From: Sphingobium abikonense NBRC 16140
Lineage (GTDB): Bacteria; Pseudomonadota; Alphaproteobacteria; Sphingomonadales; Sphingomonadaceae
DNA: 64,000 bases
Assembly (NCBI RefSeq): GCF_001598335.1
Contig: NZ_BCYT01000001.1
Coordinates: 248,001 to 312,000, forward strand
Reading direction: 5' to 3'
The notes below the pieces were generated by a model that was not told the DNA's origin, searched no databases, and was given only the letters and a program-made list of their open reading frames with translations. Each line of letters starts with the position of its first letter. The stretch's first letter is position 1. Shown in pieces: positions 1 to 9,250 of the stretch. A program made the position numbers and the translations under genes.

Positions 1-1406
1 TGTCGATCGAAAAATCGGAAATGCTCTCGGAATTTCTCAACCAGGAAGGCGTCAAACATGCGGTGCTGAACGCCCGTTTTCACGAAAGCGAAGCCCATAT
101 CGTGGCGCAGGCGGGTCGCAAGGGCGCGGTTACAATCGCGACCAACATGGCCGGTCGCGGCACCGACATCAAATTGGGCGGCAATCTGGAGATGCGTGTC
201 GAGGACGAACTGCGCGACATGCCCGAAGGCCCGGACCGCGATGCAGCCATCGCCCGGATCGAAGCGGAGATTGAGGTCGAGAAGCAGGAAGTGCTGGCCG
301 CAGGCGGCCTCTTCGTGCTGGCGACCGAGCGGCATGAAAGCCGCCGCATCGACAACCAGCTGCGCGGCCGTTCGGGCCGTCAGGGAGACCCTGGCCTGTC
401 GCGCTTTTACCTCAGCCTCGACGATGACCTGATGCGCATCTTTGGTCCGGACACCATGTTCGCCAAGATGATCCGCTCCAATCTGGAGGACGGGGAGGCC
501 CTGCCGCCATCAAAATGGCTGAGCAAGGCGATCGAGACCGCGCAGAAAAAGGTCGAGGCGCGCAATTACGACATTCGCAAGCAGGTCGTCGAATATGACG
601 ATGTGATGAACGATCAGCGCAAGGTCATCTACGAGCAACGCAGCGACATCATGGACGCCGACACGGTGGACGATGTCGTGACAGACATGCGGCACGAAAC
701 GGTCAATGACCTGGTCGGTGCATCTTGCCCGCCGGGCACCTATCCCGAACAATGGAATATGGACGGATTGAAGGCGCGCACGGCCGAGATATTGGGCCTC
801 GAACCGGACTTCGACGCATGGCTTGCCGAGGACGCCGTTGACCCCGAGATGATCGAGGAGCGGCTGGTCGCAATGGCGGACGCCGCCGTTGCAGAGAAGG
901 TCAAGGAGATCGATGCCGCCGATTGGCACATGATCGAGAAGTCGATCCTGCTCCAGAGCCTCGACCATCACTGGAAAGAGCATCTCTCGACGCTCGACGC
1001 GCTGCGCCAGGTCGTCCATCTGCGCGCCTATGCGCAGAAAACGCCGATCAATGAATATAAGCAGGAAGCCTTTGCCCTGTTCGAGCGGATGCTCGAAAAT
1101 ATCCGCGAAGATGTGACCGGGTCGATTGCGCGCGTGCAGTTCCGGATGGAGCAGCCAGCGATGGAGGATTATGCGCTTCCCGTGCTGCCCGACTTTATCA
1201 CGACGCATATCGATCCGTTTTCGGGCGAGGACAACAGCGCAGACATCGACGCGGGGCAACTGGGCAGCATCACCACGACCATTCCGCGCGCACCCGCCCC
1301 GACTGTCGAAGGGGAGGACTTCTCCAATCTGGATATCAGCCGCAACGCGCCTTGCCCCTGTGGGTCAGGGCAGAAATACAAGCATTGCCACGGGGCGTTA
1401 GCCTGA
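1..1406 (+). CDS. secA: Preprotein translocase ATPase SecA, C-terminal part (5' end outside window)
   Basis: SecA is the ATP-driven motor that pushes unfolded preproteins through SecYEG. The reading frame is already open at base 3, so the gene begins before the window and 467 residues are visible. The fragment starts in the second nucleotide-binding domain, where the helicase-type motif [14 protein letters not shown] and the later [11 protein letters not shown] are intact. The helical scaffold and wing region follow. The last residues form the zinc-binding SEC-C tail (CPCGSG..KHCHG), which is known to contact SecB and the ribosome. Nothing is broken in the visible part. A GC-rich inverted repeat follows the stop. 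Identification is secure. Confidence 0.97.
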   Translation, partial: SIEKSEMLSEFLNQEGVKHAVLNARFHESEAHIVAQAGRKGAVTIATNMAGRGTDIKLGGNLEMRVEDELRDMPEGPDRDAAIARIEAEIEVEKQEVLAAGGLFVLATERHESRRIDNQLRGRSGRQGDPGLSRFYLSLDDDLMRIFGPDTMFAKMIRSNLEDGEALPPSKWLSKAIETAQKKVEARNYDIRKQVVEYDDVMNDQRKVIYEQRSDIMDADTVDDVVTDMRHETVNDLVGASCPPGTYPEQWNMDGLKARTAEILGLEPDFDAWLAEDAVDPEMIEERLVAMADAAVAEKVKEIDAADWHMIEKSILLQSLDHHWKEHLSTLDALRQVVHLRAYAQKTPINEYKQEAFALFERMLENIREDVTGSIARVQFRMEQPAMEDYALPVLPDFITTHIDPFSGEDNSADIDAGQLGSITTTIPRAPAPTVEGEDFSNLDISRNAPCPCGSGQKYKHCHGALA

Positions 1407-1414
1407 TCCTGCCA

Positions 1415-1441
1415 TAACGGCGCGGTCATGCCGCGCCGTTA
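1415..1441. terminator. Inverted repeat behind secA, probable terminator
   Basis: An 11-bp perfect stem (TAACGGCGCGG with its complement) encloses a 5-base TCATG loop, nine bases after the secA stop. There is no clear T-run after the stem, so it may act weakly, with Rho, or as an mRNA 3' end stabiliser. Confidence 0.5.
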
Positions 1442-1517
1442 ACCATGTGGCGTAAGCAGTTGGCAAGAAGCGACAGCGACTCTGTTCTCATTCCGGGGGG
1501 CGAACCGGGAGTGAAAC

Positions 1518-1877
1518 ATGGAACAGAGTATTTGTCGGGCGCGAGCAGAACGCAGGCGTGAACATCGTATCGCCGCGCATGTGCCTGCGACGCTCAATTG
1601 GGAAGGCACGAGCCAGCCTGTCCGCATTTGCAATATTTCCGTCTATGGTGCGCTGGTAAGCGGCGCCTGGCTCCCGGTAGTGGGCGAGCGGGTGACGCTG
1701 ATTGCCGATCATCTGGAGGTGTGCGGGACGGTGATCTGGAATGGCCCGGACCGATGCGGTCTGTTGTTGAGCCATGCGATCGATCCGCGTGCGATCATAA
1801 GTCAGGCCGACAACCATGCGCCCGAGGCCAGCACAGTCCTCACTTTGCAGGAAGTGAGGCCCGGGCATTATATTTGA
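1518..1877 (+). CDS. PilZ domain protein
   Basis: A 119-residue single-domain protein. The N-terminal RRREHR is the arginine-rich switch motif of PilZ domains, and the later NISVYGA matches the (D/N)xSxxG motif. Together these bind cyclic di-GMP in this family. There is no signal peptide or membrane segment, so it should be a cytosolic effector. It stands alone between secA and a tRNA gene, so the neighbours do not reveal its partner. The start is the ATG at 1518; no strong ribosome binding site is seen. The domain call is fairly secure, but c-di-GMP binding is inferred from the motifs only. Confidence 0.8.
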   Translation: MEQSICRARAERRREHRIAAHVPATLNWEGTSQPVRICNISVYGALVSGAWLPVVGERVTLIADHLEVCGTVIWNGPDRCGLLLSHAIDPRAIISQADNHAPEASTVLTLQEVRPGHYI

Positions 1878-1902
1878 AAACACGATAATCGGCGGAATCC
1901 GG

Positions 1903-1989
1903 CGGACAGGGTGGGATTCGAACCCACGGTGGGCGTAAACCCACGGCGGTTTTCAAGACCGCTGCCTTAAACCACTCGGCCACCTGTCC
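1903..1989 (-). tRNA. tRNA-Ser (anticodon TGA)
   Basis: On the minus strand an acceptor stem ggacagg/cctgtcc encloses a D arm, an anticodon loop cttgaaa (anticodon TGA), a long class-II variable arm and a T arm with ggttcgaatcc. The long variable arm and TGA anticodon give serine. CCA is not encoded. Confidence 0.96.
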
Positions 1990-2119
1990 CTGGCGCGCTT
2001 CCTAGCGTGGAATGCGCGGTTGCCAAGTGTAAAATCTCGTCGCTCGGTTCGTCGCCTTCCGGGAATGCTAGTGCGATAGGGGGTTTCGCGCGCGCACCAG
2101 CCTGTGCAACAACAGCGGC

Positions 2120-3169
2120 ATGCGAGATTCTTTGCGTTCAGTCCTTTCGGTAATGTGGGTCGCCGTTGCGACGGCTTCGGTCGGGGCGGCCGCGCCTGTG
2201 CCAGCCGTTGCCCAGACGAACAGCGACTTTCGTTCCTATCTGGAAAGCCTGCGTCCGCAGGCTCGGGCGATGGGGATCAGCGACGCCACGCTCAATAGCG
2301 TCTTTGCGGACCTGACACCCAACCCGCGCGTCATCGAACTTGACCAGAACCAGCCGGGCGGCGGCGCTTATGCGCCAATCCCGAATTTCCAGCCCTATCG
2401 CCTCAAGCATGTGGATGCCGCGCGGATCAGTCGCGGTCGCACCGCCTATCAGGCCAATCGCGCCCATCTGGCGCGCATCGAGGCGGAAACTGGCGTGCCT
2501 GAGGAGATCATGGTCGCCATTTTCGGGCATGAAACCAATTATGGCTCCTATACGGGGGACTTTGACCTGATCCGCTCGCTGGCCACCCTGGCCTGGGAGG
2601 GGCGCAGGCGGACCTTGTTCGAGCCGGAGCTGCTGGCCACGCTCAAGATGCTCGACAATGGCGTGCCGCGCAGCCGGCTGGTGGGCAGCTGGGCCGGGGC
2701 GACCGGCTATCCGCAATTCCTCCCGAGCGTCTATCTGCGCCTGGCCAAAGATGGTGACGGCGACGGCAAGGCCGACATCTGGACCAGCGAGGCCGATGCG
2801 CTGGCGTCGATCGCCAATTATTTCGTGCAATCGGGCTGGCGTCGCGGGGAGCCATGGGGTGTCGCAGTATCCGTACCAACTGGCCTCAATCGCGGCTCGC
2901 TCACCGCCCGCACCAATCCGCCACGGTGTCCCCGCGTATTCAATCGTCACAGCCGCTGGATGACCATGGCCGAATGGCGCCGGCTGGGACTGGTGCCGGA
3001 AAGCGGACGCTGGCCCGCTGACACGATGATGGCGACCCTGCTGGAACCCGATGGTCCCGGCAAGACCGCCTATTTGCTGACCAGCAATTATCGGGCGATC
3101 CTGGATTATAATTGCTCGAACTTTTACGCTCTGTCGGTGGGATTGCTGGCGGATGCGGTCAAGCAATAA
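2120..3169 (+). CDS. Lytic murein transglycosylase, MltB-like (SLT_2 family)
   Basis: A periplasmic enzyme of about 349 residues that cleaves the MurNAc-GlcNAc bond of peptidoglycan with formation of 1,6-anhydroMurNAc. Residues 1-32 are a signal peptide ending AVA-Q. The fold starts near residue 35 (FRSYLESLRPQA). The segment IFGHETNYGSYTG holds the catalytic glutamate typical of MltB enzymes. GATGYPQFLPSVYLRLA is the second family hallmark. A lipobox cysteine is absent, so it is soluble rather than a lipoprotein. Its 3' end overlaps the next gene (rlpA-like) by 17 bases, so the two are probably translated together and act in septal wall remodelling. Confidence 0.9.
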   Translation: MRDSLRSVLSVMWVAVATASVGAAAPVPAVAQTNSDFRSYLESLRPQARAMGISDATLNSVFADLTPNPRVIELDQNQPGGGAYAPIPNFQPYRLKHVDAARISRGRTAYQANRAHLARIEAETGVPEEIMVAIFGHETNYGSYTGDFDLIRSLATLAWEGRRRTLFEPELLATLKMLDNGVPRSRLVGSWAGATGYPQFLPSVYLRLAKDGDGDGKADIWTSEADALASIANYFVQSGWRRGEPWGVAVSVPTGLNRGSLTARTNPPRCPRVFNRHSRWMTMAEWRRLGLVPESGRWPADTMMATLLEPDGPGKTAYLLTSNYRAILDYNCSNFYALSVGLLADAVKQ

Positions 3170-4067
3170 GGCGTTCGCCGCCCTGTGCGCGGCGGCAATC
3201 GGCATGATGTCTGGTGCTGGCGAGGCGCAGCCCAGCGCGATGGTCGAGGATCAACCCGTTTTATTGGGTGAACCCTATAGCTTGGCTGGGGTGCTCTACC
3301 GCCCCGCCGATCCCGCCGCTTATGATGAGGTGGGCTATGCGATGCCGATGGAGGCCGGGAGCAAGGGTGAAGTAACGGCCAATGGCGAGGCCTTCGTGGT
3401 GGATGCCATCACGGGGGCGCACAAGACGCTGCCGCTGCCAAGCTATGTCGAGGTGACGGCGCTGGACAGCGGGCGGACGATCCTGGTTCGCGTCAATGAT
3501 CGCGGGCCGATGCGCAATGATCGCCTGATCGGCCTGTCTCCGGGCGCGATGGCGCAATTGGGACTGTCCGGTCCGTCCGCTGCGGTTCGCGTGCGGCGCG
3601 TCAATCCTCCCGGTCAGGATCAGGTCGCCCTTCGTTCGCATCAGCGGGCGGCCGAACGGCTGGAAAGCCCCCCGGCATTGCTCAAGGTGTTGCGCGAGAA
3701 ATTGCAGCAAACACTTCCGCCCGCACCGCTAGCACAGGCCCCTATGACCGCAGCGCCCGCTCGGGCCGGCGCGACGTTCGACCGGCCACAGCCCGGGCCC
3801 ATCACAACCAAGCCGACGGCAGCCTCACCTGAGGCCAAGGAGCAGGCAGCGTCAGGACGCTATTTCGTCCAGGTCGGTGCTTTTTCCTCCCGTGCCAATG
3901 CTGAAGCGCTCGCGAAACGGATAGGCGCACAGGTGGAGCAAGGAGGCAATTTGTGGCGTGTGCGCTTTGGTCCCTATGCAACCCGGCAGGCAGCGCAGGC
4001 CGGCGTTCGTGCAGCTGCCGCGCAGGGCTTTGCGAACATGCCCGTCATGGCTAAGGACGGGCAATAG
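3153..4067 (+). CDS. rlpA: RlpA-like septal lytic transglycosylase with SPOR domain
   Basis: A 304-residue exported protein. A signal peptide of about 25 residues precedes a double-psi beta-barrel region; ILVRVNDRGP is the RlpA hallmark and carries the catalytic-type aspartate. A low-complexity Pro/Ala linker (roughly residues 185-225) leads to a C-terminal SPOR domain (YFVQVGAFSSRANAEAL... LWRVRFGPY), which in this family binds denuded glycan at the division septum. The cysteine at residue 12 is not in a good lipobox, so lipidation is doubtful. The start codon lies inside the preceding transglycosylase gene. The next gene is a D,D-carboxypeptidase, forming a cell-wall set. Confidence 0.9.
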   Translation: MRSSNKAFAALCAAAIGMMSGAGEAQPSAMVEDQPVLLGEPYSLAGVLYRPADPAAYDEVGYAMPMEAGSKGEVTANGEAFVVDAITGAHKTLPLPSYVEVTALDSGRTILVRVNDRGPMRNDRLIGLSPGAMAQLGLSGPSAAVRVRRVNPPGQDQVALRSHQRAAERLESPPALLKVLREKLQQTLPPAPLAQAPMTAAPARAGATFDRPQPGPITTKPTAASPEAKEQAASGRYFVQVGAFSSRANAEALAKRIGAQVEQGGNLWRVRFGPYATRQAAQAGVRAAAAQGFANMPVMAKDGQ

Positions 4068-4115
4068 TTTTAGGCCGCTCCAAGCGAATCCATCCAGTCG
4101 AAGGCAATTGTTCTC

Positions 4116-5279
4116 ATGAAGAAATCCCTCGCAATGCTTCTGGCCGCTGGCCTGGTCGCCCAGCCGGTGATCGCGGCCGCGCCGCCCTACACGACCGAAG
4201 CGCCGATTGCCTATATGAAGGACCTGTCGTCGGGCGCCGTTCTGTACGACAAGGGCGGGGAGACGCGTATTCCGCCCGCGTCCATGGCGAAGATGATGAC
4301 GGCGCATGTCGCCTTTCGCCTGATCCAGAAGGGCGACCTCAAACTGGATACGAAATTCACCGTCCGCCCCGAAACCTGGCAGCAATGGCATGGCCCAAAA
4401 GCGGGTTCGACCATGTTCCTTTCCGCCGGCGAGCAGGTGTCGGTCGAAAATCTGCTGCATGGCATCGTCACCCTGTCGGGCAATGATGCCTGCGTCGTGC
4501 TGGCGGAGGGTATTGCGGGAACGGAGCAGGCCTTTGTCGCGCTGATGAACGAGGAGGCCAAGCGCCTGGGCCTTAAAAACAGCCATTTCGGCACCAGCAA
4601 TGGCTGGCCGGATGAGGGCGTGACCTATGTGACCGCGGAGGATCTGGCCAAGCTCGCCCAGGCGACGATCGAGGAGACGCCCGAGCTCTACAAGCGTTTC
4701 TATGCCACCAAGTCCTTCACCTGGGGGCAGACGATGGGCGGTTCGGCGATCGAGCAGGCCAATCGCAATCCGATCCTGGGCAAGATCGCGGGCGCCGACG
4801 GCCTGAAAACCGGTCATACGGAGGAAGCTGGCTATGGCTTTACCGGATCGGCTGAGCAGGATGGCCGCCGACTGGTGATGGTGGTGGCGGGGCTCAACAG
4901 CTTTAACGGCCGCATCAAGGAATCCGTCCGCTTCATGGACTGGGGGTTCAAGGCGTGGAAGGCGCAGCCGCTGTTCAAGAAAGGGCAGACGGTCGAAACC
5001 GCCGAAGTGCAGTTGGGCAGCGCGACGAGCGTGCCCTTGGTCGCTCCGCAAAATCTGGCGGTCACGCTGCCGCGCACGGCGTCGGCGGACGTGAAGGTCA
5101 AGGTGGTCTATACCGGCCCGATCAAGGCGCCGATCGCCAAGGGGCAGCAGATCGCGCAATTGATCGTCCAGACCCATGACACCGCGCCGCAGGTCATGCC
5201 GCTGGTGGCTGGCGAAGATGTCGCGGAGGCAGGCGTTTTCGGTCGGCTCTGGAACGGCCTGAAGTCGCTCTTCGGGTGA
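4116..5279 (+). CDS. dacA: D-alanyl-D-alanine carboxypeptidase (PBP5/6 family, S11)
   Basis: A 387-residue penicillin-binding protein that removes the terminal D-Ala from peptidoglycan pentapeptides. Residues 1-21 form a signal peptide. The three active-site motifs are intact: SMAK at 56-59 (nucleophile Ser56), SGN at 121-123 and KTG at 231-233. A C-terminal beta-domain follows, and the protein ends with an amphipathic stretch (GRLWNGLKSLFG) that in this family anchors the enzyme to the outer face of the inner membrane. It overlaps tmk by 4 bases (GTGA). The exact paralogue name (dacA, dacC or dacF) cannot be fixed from the sequence. Confidence 0.94.
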   Translation: MKKSLAMLLAAGLVAQPVIAAAPPYTTEAPIAYMKDLSSGAVLYDKGGETRIPPASMAKMMTAHVAFRLIQKGDLKLDTKFTVRPETWQQWHGPKAGSTMFLSAGEQVSVENLLHGIVTLSGNDACVVLAEGIAGTEQAFVALMNEEAKRLGLKNSHFGTSNGWPDEGVTYVTAEDLAKLAQATIEETPELYKRFYATKSFTWGQTMGGSAIEQANRNPILGKIAGADGLKTGHTEEAGYGFTGSAEQDGRRLVMVVAGLNSFNGRIKESVRFMDWGFKAWKAQPLFKKGQTVETAEVQLGSATSVPLVAPQNLAVTLPRTASADVKVKVVYTGPIKAPIAKGQQIAQLIVQTHDTAPQVMPLVAGEDVAEAGVFGRLWNGLKSLFG

Positions 5280-5902
5280 CGATCGGCCGGTTCATCTCGC
5301 TGGAAGGCGGGGAGGGGGCGGGCAAATCGACACAGCTCCGTGCGCTGGCCCGTATCCTGCGAGAGCGCGGACTGGACGTTGTCGAAACGCGCGAGCCGGG
5401 CGGCAGCGACGGGGCGGAGGCCATCCGAACCTTGCTGCTAACCGGCGGCGCGGATCGCTGGAGTCCGCGCGCTGAAGCGCTGCTGTTCGCGGCGGCACGT
5501 GCGGATCATGTGGAAAAGACCATCCGCCCGGCGCTGGCGCGCGGCGCGTGGGTGCTGTCCGATCGTTTTTTGGATTCGAGCCGCGCCTATCAGGGGCAGG
5601 GCGAATTAAGCGACAGCGACATATTGGCGCTACACCGCATCGGTAGCGCTGACTTCCTGCCGGACCGGACTTTGCTGCTGACCCTGCCCGATACGGTGGC
5701 CGCCGAGCGCGCGCGCGCGCGCGATGGCGACCATGCCGACCGGATCGGCGGTCGCGACAGCAGCTTCCATCAGGCTGTTGCGGATGCCTTCGCCCGGTTC
5801 GCGGGTCTGGAGAGCGACCGGATTCGCGCCGTCGATGCCAGTGGATCAGCCGACGCCGTGACCGAGCGTCTGATCCACGCCCTGGCCGACCTGCTGCCGT
5901 GA
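5276..5902 (+). CDS. tmk: Thymidylate kinase
   Basis: Phosphorylates dTMP to dTDP for DNA synthesis. The 208-residue length is normal. The P-loop is EGGEGAGKST near residue 10, the DR(Y/F)xDS-type motif appears as DRFLDSSRAYQG, and TREPGGS is the dTMP-binding loop. The start is a GTG that overlaps the TGA stop of the carboxypeptidase gene, and its own stop overlaps the GTG of holB in the same way, so the three genes are translationally coupled. The tmk-holB pairing is widespread in bacteria. Confidence 0.96.
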   Translation: MTIGRFISLEGGEGAGKSTQLRALARILRERGLDVVETREPGGSDGAEAIRTLLLTGGADRWSPRAEALLFAAARADHVEKTIRPALARGAWVLSDRFLDSSRAYQGQGELSDSDILALHRIGSADFLPDRTLLLTLPDTVAAERARARDGDHADRIGGRDSSFHQAVADAFARFAGLESDRIRAVDASGSADAVTERLIHALADLLP

Positions 5903-6867
5903 TCCTGCCCACCGGTCATGATGCGCAGGCGCGCATGCTGCTGGCCCAGGACCAGAGCGGACGGATGCATCATGGATGGATTTTCGCCGGTCCCAAAGGG
6001 ATTGGGAAGGCCAGCTTCGCGCGTTCCTTGGCGCTGCGCTTGCTGGCAGAGGCGGCAGGACCGGCTGTCGAAGGCCACGGACTGGCCGTGCCCGACGATC
6101 ATCCGATCCGCCGCCTGATCGAGGCGACGGCCCATCCCGATTATGCCGAACTGTCGCCGATCGAGAAGGATGGCGTTGCCGCACGCAACATCAGCGTCGA
6201 TCAGGTGCGTGGTTTGCAACGGTTGATCCAGTCGGCGCCATCGCTCTCGCCCCGGCGGATCGTGATTGTCGACAGCGCCGATGACCTGGAGCGCGGCGCG
6301 GCCAACGCGCTGCTCAAGACGCTGGAGGAGCCGCCGGCCGATATGCTGTTCCTGCTGGTCAGCCATGCGCCGGGACGGCTGCTGCCCACGATCCGGTCGC
6401 GCTGCCGCACGTTGCGCTTCGACGCCTTGGACGAGCCGGCGATGCGGCGCGTGCTGACCAGCGCGCAGCCCGGTCTGGCAGACGCGGAACTGGAGGCGCT
6501 GGTTCGAGCCGGTGAAGGTTCGCCGGGCCAGGCGATGCGCTTTGCCGGCCTGAACCTCGCCGAGATCGAGCAGGCGCTTGGTGAGCTGGCGGCGGGAATG
6601 GACGAGGGTAATGGCAAAAGGCTGGCGCTAGTCAAGGCGCTGGCGGCGAAATCCGCCAAGCCGCGCTACGAGGCCTTTTTGGAACGCGCGCCTGCTTTCA
6701 TTGCGCAGGCGGCACGCCAGCGGCAGGGAGCTGCTCTTGGTGAGGCGCTCGATCATTGGGAACGGGCGCGCCATCTGGCGGGAGGCGCAGTGATCCTGTC
6801 GCTCGACCCGGCGGCCGTGGTGTTCGAACTTGCCGGGCATGTCGCGGCGCTCGCGCCTCGGCGCTGA
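5899..6867 (+). CDS. holB: DNA polymerase III subunit delta'
   Basis: A 322-residue AAA+ clamp-loader subunit that helps open the beta sliding clamp. The modified P-loop reads FAGPKGIGKASFA. The SRC sensor motif is present (IRSRCRTLRF), as is the 'ANALLKTLEEPP' segment shared by DnaX and delta' proteins. The zinc-finger cysteines found in some homologues are not obvious. Start GTG at 5899 overlaps the tmk stop by 4 bases. It is placed, as in many alphaproteobacteria, directly before metG and tatD. Confidence 0.94.
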   Translation: MILPTGHDAQARMLLAQDQSGRMHHGWIFAGPKGIGKASFARSLALRLLAEAAGPAVEGHGLAVPDDHPIRRLIEATAHPDYAELSPIEKDGVAARNISVDQVRGLQRLIQSAPSLSPRRIVIVDSADDLERGAANALLKTLEEPPADMLFLLVSHAPGRLLPTIRSRCRTLRFDALDEPAMRRVLTSAQPGLADAELEALVRAGEGSPGQAMRFAGLNLAEIEQALGELAAGMDEGNGKRLALVKALAAKSAKPRYEAFLERAPAFIAQAARQRQGAALGEALDHWERARHLAGGAVILSLDPAAVVFELAGHVAALAPRR

Positions 6868-6910
6868 AAAGCGGCTTTGCGCCAGCGCGTTCAGCGGTTA
6901 GGGAGACGCC

Positions 6911-8473
6911 ATGTCGAAGCCCTTCACCATTACGACCGCCATATCCTATCCCAACGGCCGCCCCCATATCGGCCATGCCTATGAAGTGATCGCCACCGAT
7001 GCGATCGCGCGGTTTCAGCGGATGATGGGACGCGATGTGTTCTTCCAGACCGGCACGGATGAGCATGGGCTGAAGATGGCGCAAACGGCGCGCGCCCGCG
7101 GCATGGAACCGCGCCAGTTAGCCGATGAAATGTCGTCCTATTTCAAGGCGATGAATGAAGGCTTGAATATCAGTCATGATCGTTTCATCCGCACCAGCGA
7201 GGACGATCATCATCGCGCCAGCCAAGCGATCTGGCGCGCGATGGAGGCTAATGGCGACCTGTATCTCGGGCGCTACGAAGGCTGGTATTCAGTCCGGGAC
7301 GAGGCCTTCTATGATGAAAAGGAAATCGTCGAGGGGGAAGGGGGCGCAAAGCTGTCGCCTCAGGGCACGCCTGTCGAATGGACCATCGAGGAAAGCTGGT
7401 TCTTCCGCCTGTCCGCCTATCAGGAAAAGCTACTGGCGCTCTACGAGAGCCAGCCCGACTTCATCCAGCCTGATAGCCGCCGCAACGAGATCATGCGCTT
7501 CGTCGAAGGTGGGCTTTCCGACCTGAGCATTTCGCGCACCAGCTTCGACTGGGGTGTCCGGGTACCAAATGCGGAAGGGCATGTGATGTATGTCTGGGTC
7601 GATGCGCTGACCAATTATCTGACCGGCTGCGGCTATCCAGACGATGCACAGCGCATGGCGCGTTATTGGTCCGAGGGCGGCGACATCACCCATGTCATCG
7701 GCAAGGATATCGTGCGTTTCCATGCGGTTTACTGGCCGGCGTTCCTAATGAGTGCGAAGCTGCCCTTGCCGAAGCGGATATTCGGCCATGGTTTCCTGCT
7801 CAATCGCGGGGAAAAAATGTCCAAGTCGCTGGGCAATGTCGCCGATCCGATGGAACTGGCAGACCGGTTTGGCGTCGATCAGTTGCGCCATTTCCTGCTG
7901 TCCGAAGTGACGTTCGGCAATGATGGCAGCTATAGCGCGGAGGCGATCGTGGCGCGATCCAACAGCGATCTGGCCAACAGTTTCGGCAACCTGGCGCAGC
8001 GGACTTTGAGCTTCATCGCGAAGAATCTCGACGGGCGCCTGCCTGAACCCGCGCCGCAGGATGTCGATAGCGAGTTGCTGCGCAACATTGCCGACGCTTG
8101 CCGGGCTTTTCAGGAGGCGATGCAAAATCTGAGCCCTTCGGTAGCCATCGAAGCCTGGATGCGCGCGGTCTTTGCCTGCAATGCCTATATCGATGCGCAG
8201 GCCCCATGGGCTTTGCGCAAGACGGACCCTGCGCGAATGGAAGCCGTGCTGGCGACGCTGTATGAAGCCATTGCGAGCCTGGCTGTGATGATCCAGCCGG
8301 TCATTCCGGCGAGCGCAACCGCGTTGCTGGACCAGATGGGCATCGATATGGACGCGCCTGGCTATGACCTGATCGGGTCCGATTTCTACGCCTCGCTGCG
8401 GGCTTCGGGCTTTATATTAAGTCCGCCAAAACCGCTATTTCCGCGCCTTGACCTTGCCGAAGCGGAGGCGTGA
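6911..8473 (+). CDS. metG: Methionyl-tRNA synthetase
   Basis: A class I aminoacyl-tRNA synthetase of 520 residues that charges tRNA-Met. The HIGH signature is at 19-22 and KMSKS at 302-306. It is the short form without the C-terminal EMAP/Trbp111 dimerisation domain found in the E. coli enzyme. I do not see the CPxC zinc knuckle in the connective peptide, as expected for the zinc-free alphaproteobacterial type. A GGGAG ribosome site lies just before the ATG. Four bases separate it from tatD. Confidence 0.97.
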   Translation: MSKPFTITTAISYPNGRPHIGHAYEVIATDAIARFQRMMGRDVFFQTGTDEHGLKMAQTARARGMEPRQLADEMSSYFKAMNEGLNISHDRFIRTSEDDHHRASQAIWRAMEANGDLYLGRYEGWYSVRDEAFYDEKEIVEGEGGAKLSPQGTPVEWTIEESWFFRLSAYQEKLLALYESQPDFIQPDSRRNEIMRFVEGGLSDLSISRTSFDWGVRVPNAEGHVMYVWVDALTNYLTGCGYPDDAQRMARYWSEGGDITHVIGKDIVRFHAVYWPAFLMSAKLPLPKRIFGHGFLLNRGEKMSKSLGNVADPMELADRFGVDQLRHFLLSEVTFGNDGSYSAEAIVARSNSDLANSFGNLAQRTLSFIAKNLDGRLPEPAPQDVDSELLRNIADACRAFQEAMQNLSPSVAIEAWMRAVFACNAYIDAQAPWALRKTDPARMEAVLATLYEAIASLAVMIQPVIPASATALLDQMGIDMDAPGYDLIGSDFYASLRASGFILSPPKPLFPRLDLAEAEA

Positions 8474-8476
8474 GCG

Positions 8477-9250
8477 ATGCTGATCGACAGCCATTGCCAC
8501 CTCAATTATAAGGGCTTGATCGAGGATCAGGTCAATGTGCTGGAACGGTCACGCGCCGCTGGGGTGGGCCTGATGCTCAACATCGCGACGCGCGAAAGCG
8601 AATGGGACGCGGTTCTCGATACGGCAATACGCGAACCCGATGTCTGGGCAACGGTCGGCATCCACCCGCATGAAGCGGACGAGCACCCGCATGTCGATAC
8701 GGCCAAATTGGTCGAACGCGCCGCGCATCCACGCGTGGTCGGAATCGGGGAAACGGGTCTCGACTATTATTATGACCATAGCGACAGGGAGCGGCAGCAG
8801 AGGAGCTTCCGGGCCCACATCGCCGCCTGCCGCCAGACGGGCCTGCCGCTGATCGTCCACACACGCGATGCCGAAGATGACACGCTGGCCATCATGCGGG
8901 AGGAAATGGAGCAGGGGGCCTATAGCGGCGTCATTCACTGCTTTACCGCCAGCGGCGCTTTCGCTGACGCCGCCATGGCGTTGGGCTTCTACATCAGCAT
9001 TTCGGGCATCGTGACGTTCAAAAGCGCCAAGGATTTGCAGGAAACGGCGGCCCGGCTGCCGTTGGACCGTCTGCTCATCGAAACCGACTCGCCCTTCCTC
9101 GCTCCGGTGCCGCATCGCGGAAAGCCGTGCGAACCCGCCTATGTTGCTGACACCGCCCGCTTTCTCGCAACATTGCGGGGGGAAAGCGTCGAACAGCTCG
9201 CGGCGGCAACATCAGCCAATTTCCATACGCTTTTCTCGAAAGTGGCATGA
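8477..9250 (+). CDS. tatD: TatD family metal-dependent hydrolase (3'-5' exonuclease type)
   Basis: A TIM-barrel protein of 257 residues. The N-terminal metal motif is DSHCHLN, followed by GETGLDYYY (metal-bridging Glu), IVHTRDA, HCF and ETDSPFLAP, all in the usual order. Members of the family act as Mg-dependent DNases or D-tyrosyl-type deacylases. The metG-tatD-MBL order is standard in alphaproteobacteria. The stop overlaps the next start (ATGA). Confidence 0.93.
   Translation: MLIDSHCHLNYKGLIEDQVNVLERSRAAGVGLMLNIATRESEWDAVLDTAIREPDVWATVGIHPHEADEHPHVDTAKLVERAAHPRVVGIGETGLDYYYDHSDRERQQRSFRAHIAACRQTGLPLIVHTRDAEDDTLAIMREEMEQGAYSGVIHCFTASGAFADAAMALGFYISISGIVTFKSAKDLQETAARLPLDRLLIETDSPFLAPVPHRGKPCEPAYVADTARFLATLRGESVEQLAAATSANFHTLFSKVA

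Noticed and set aside
3852-5177. 441-codon open frame on the minus strand
   Set aside because: It lies opposite the D,D-carboxypeptidase and the SPOR end of rlpA, both well supported.
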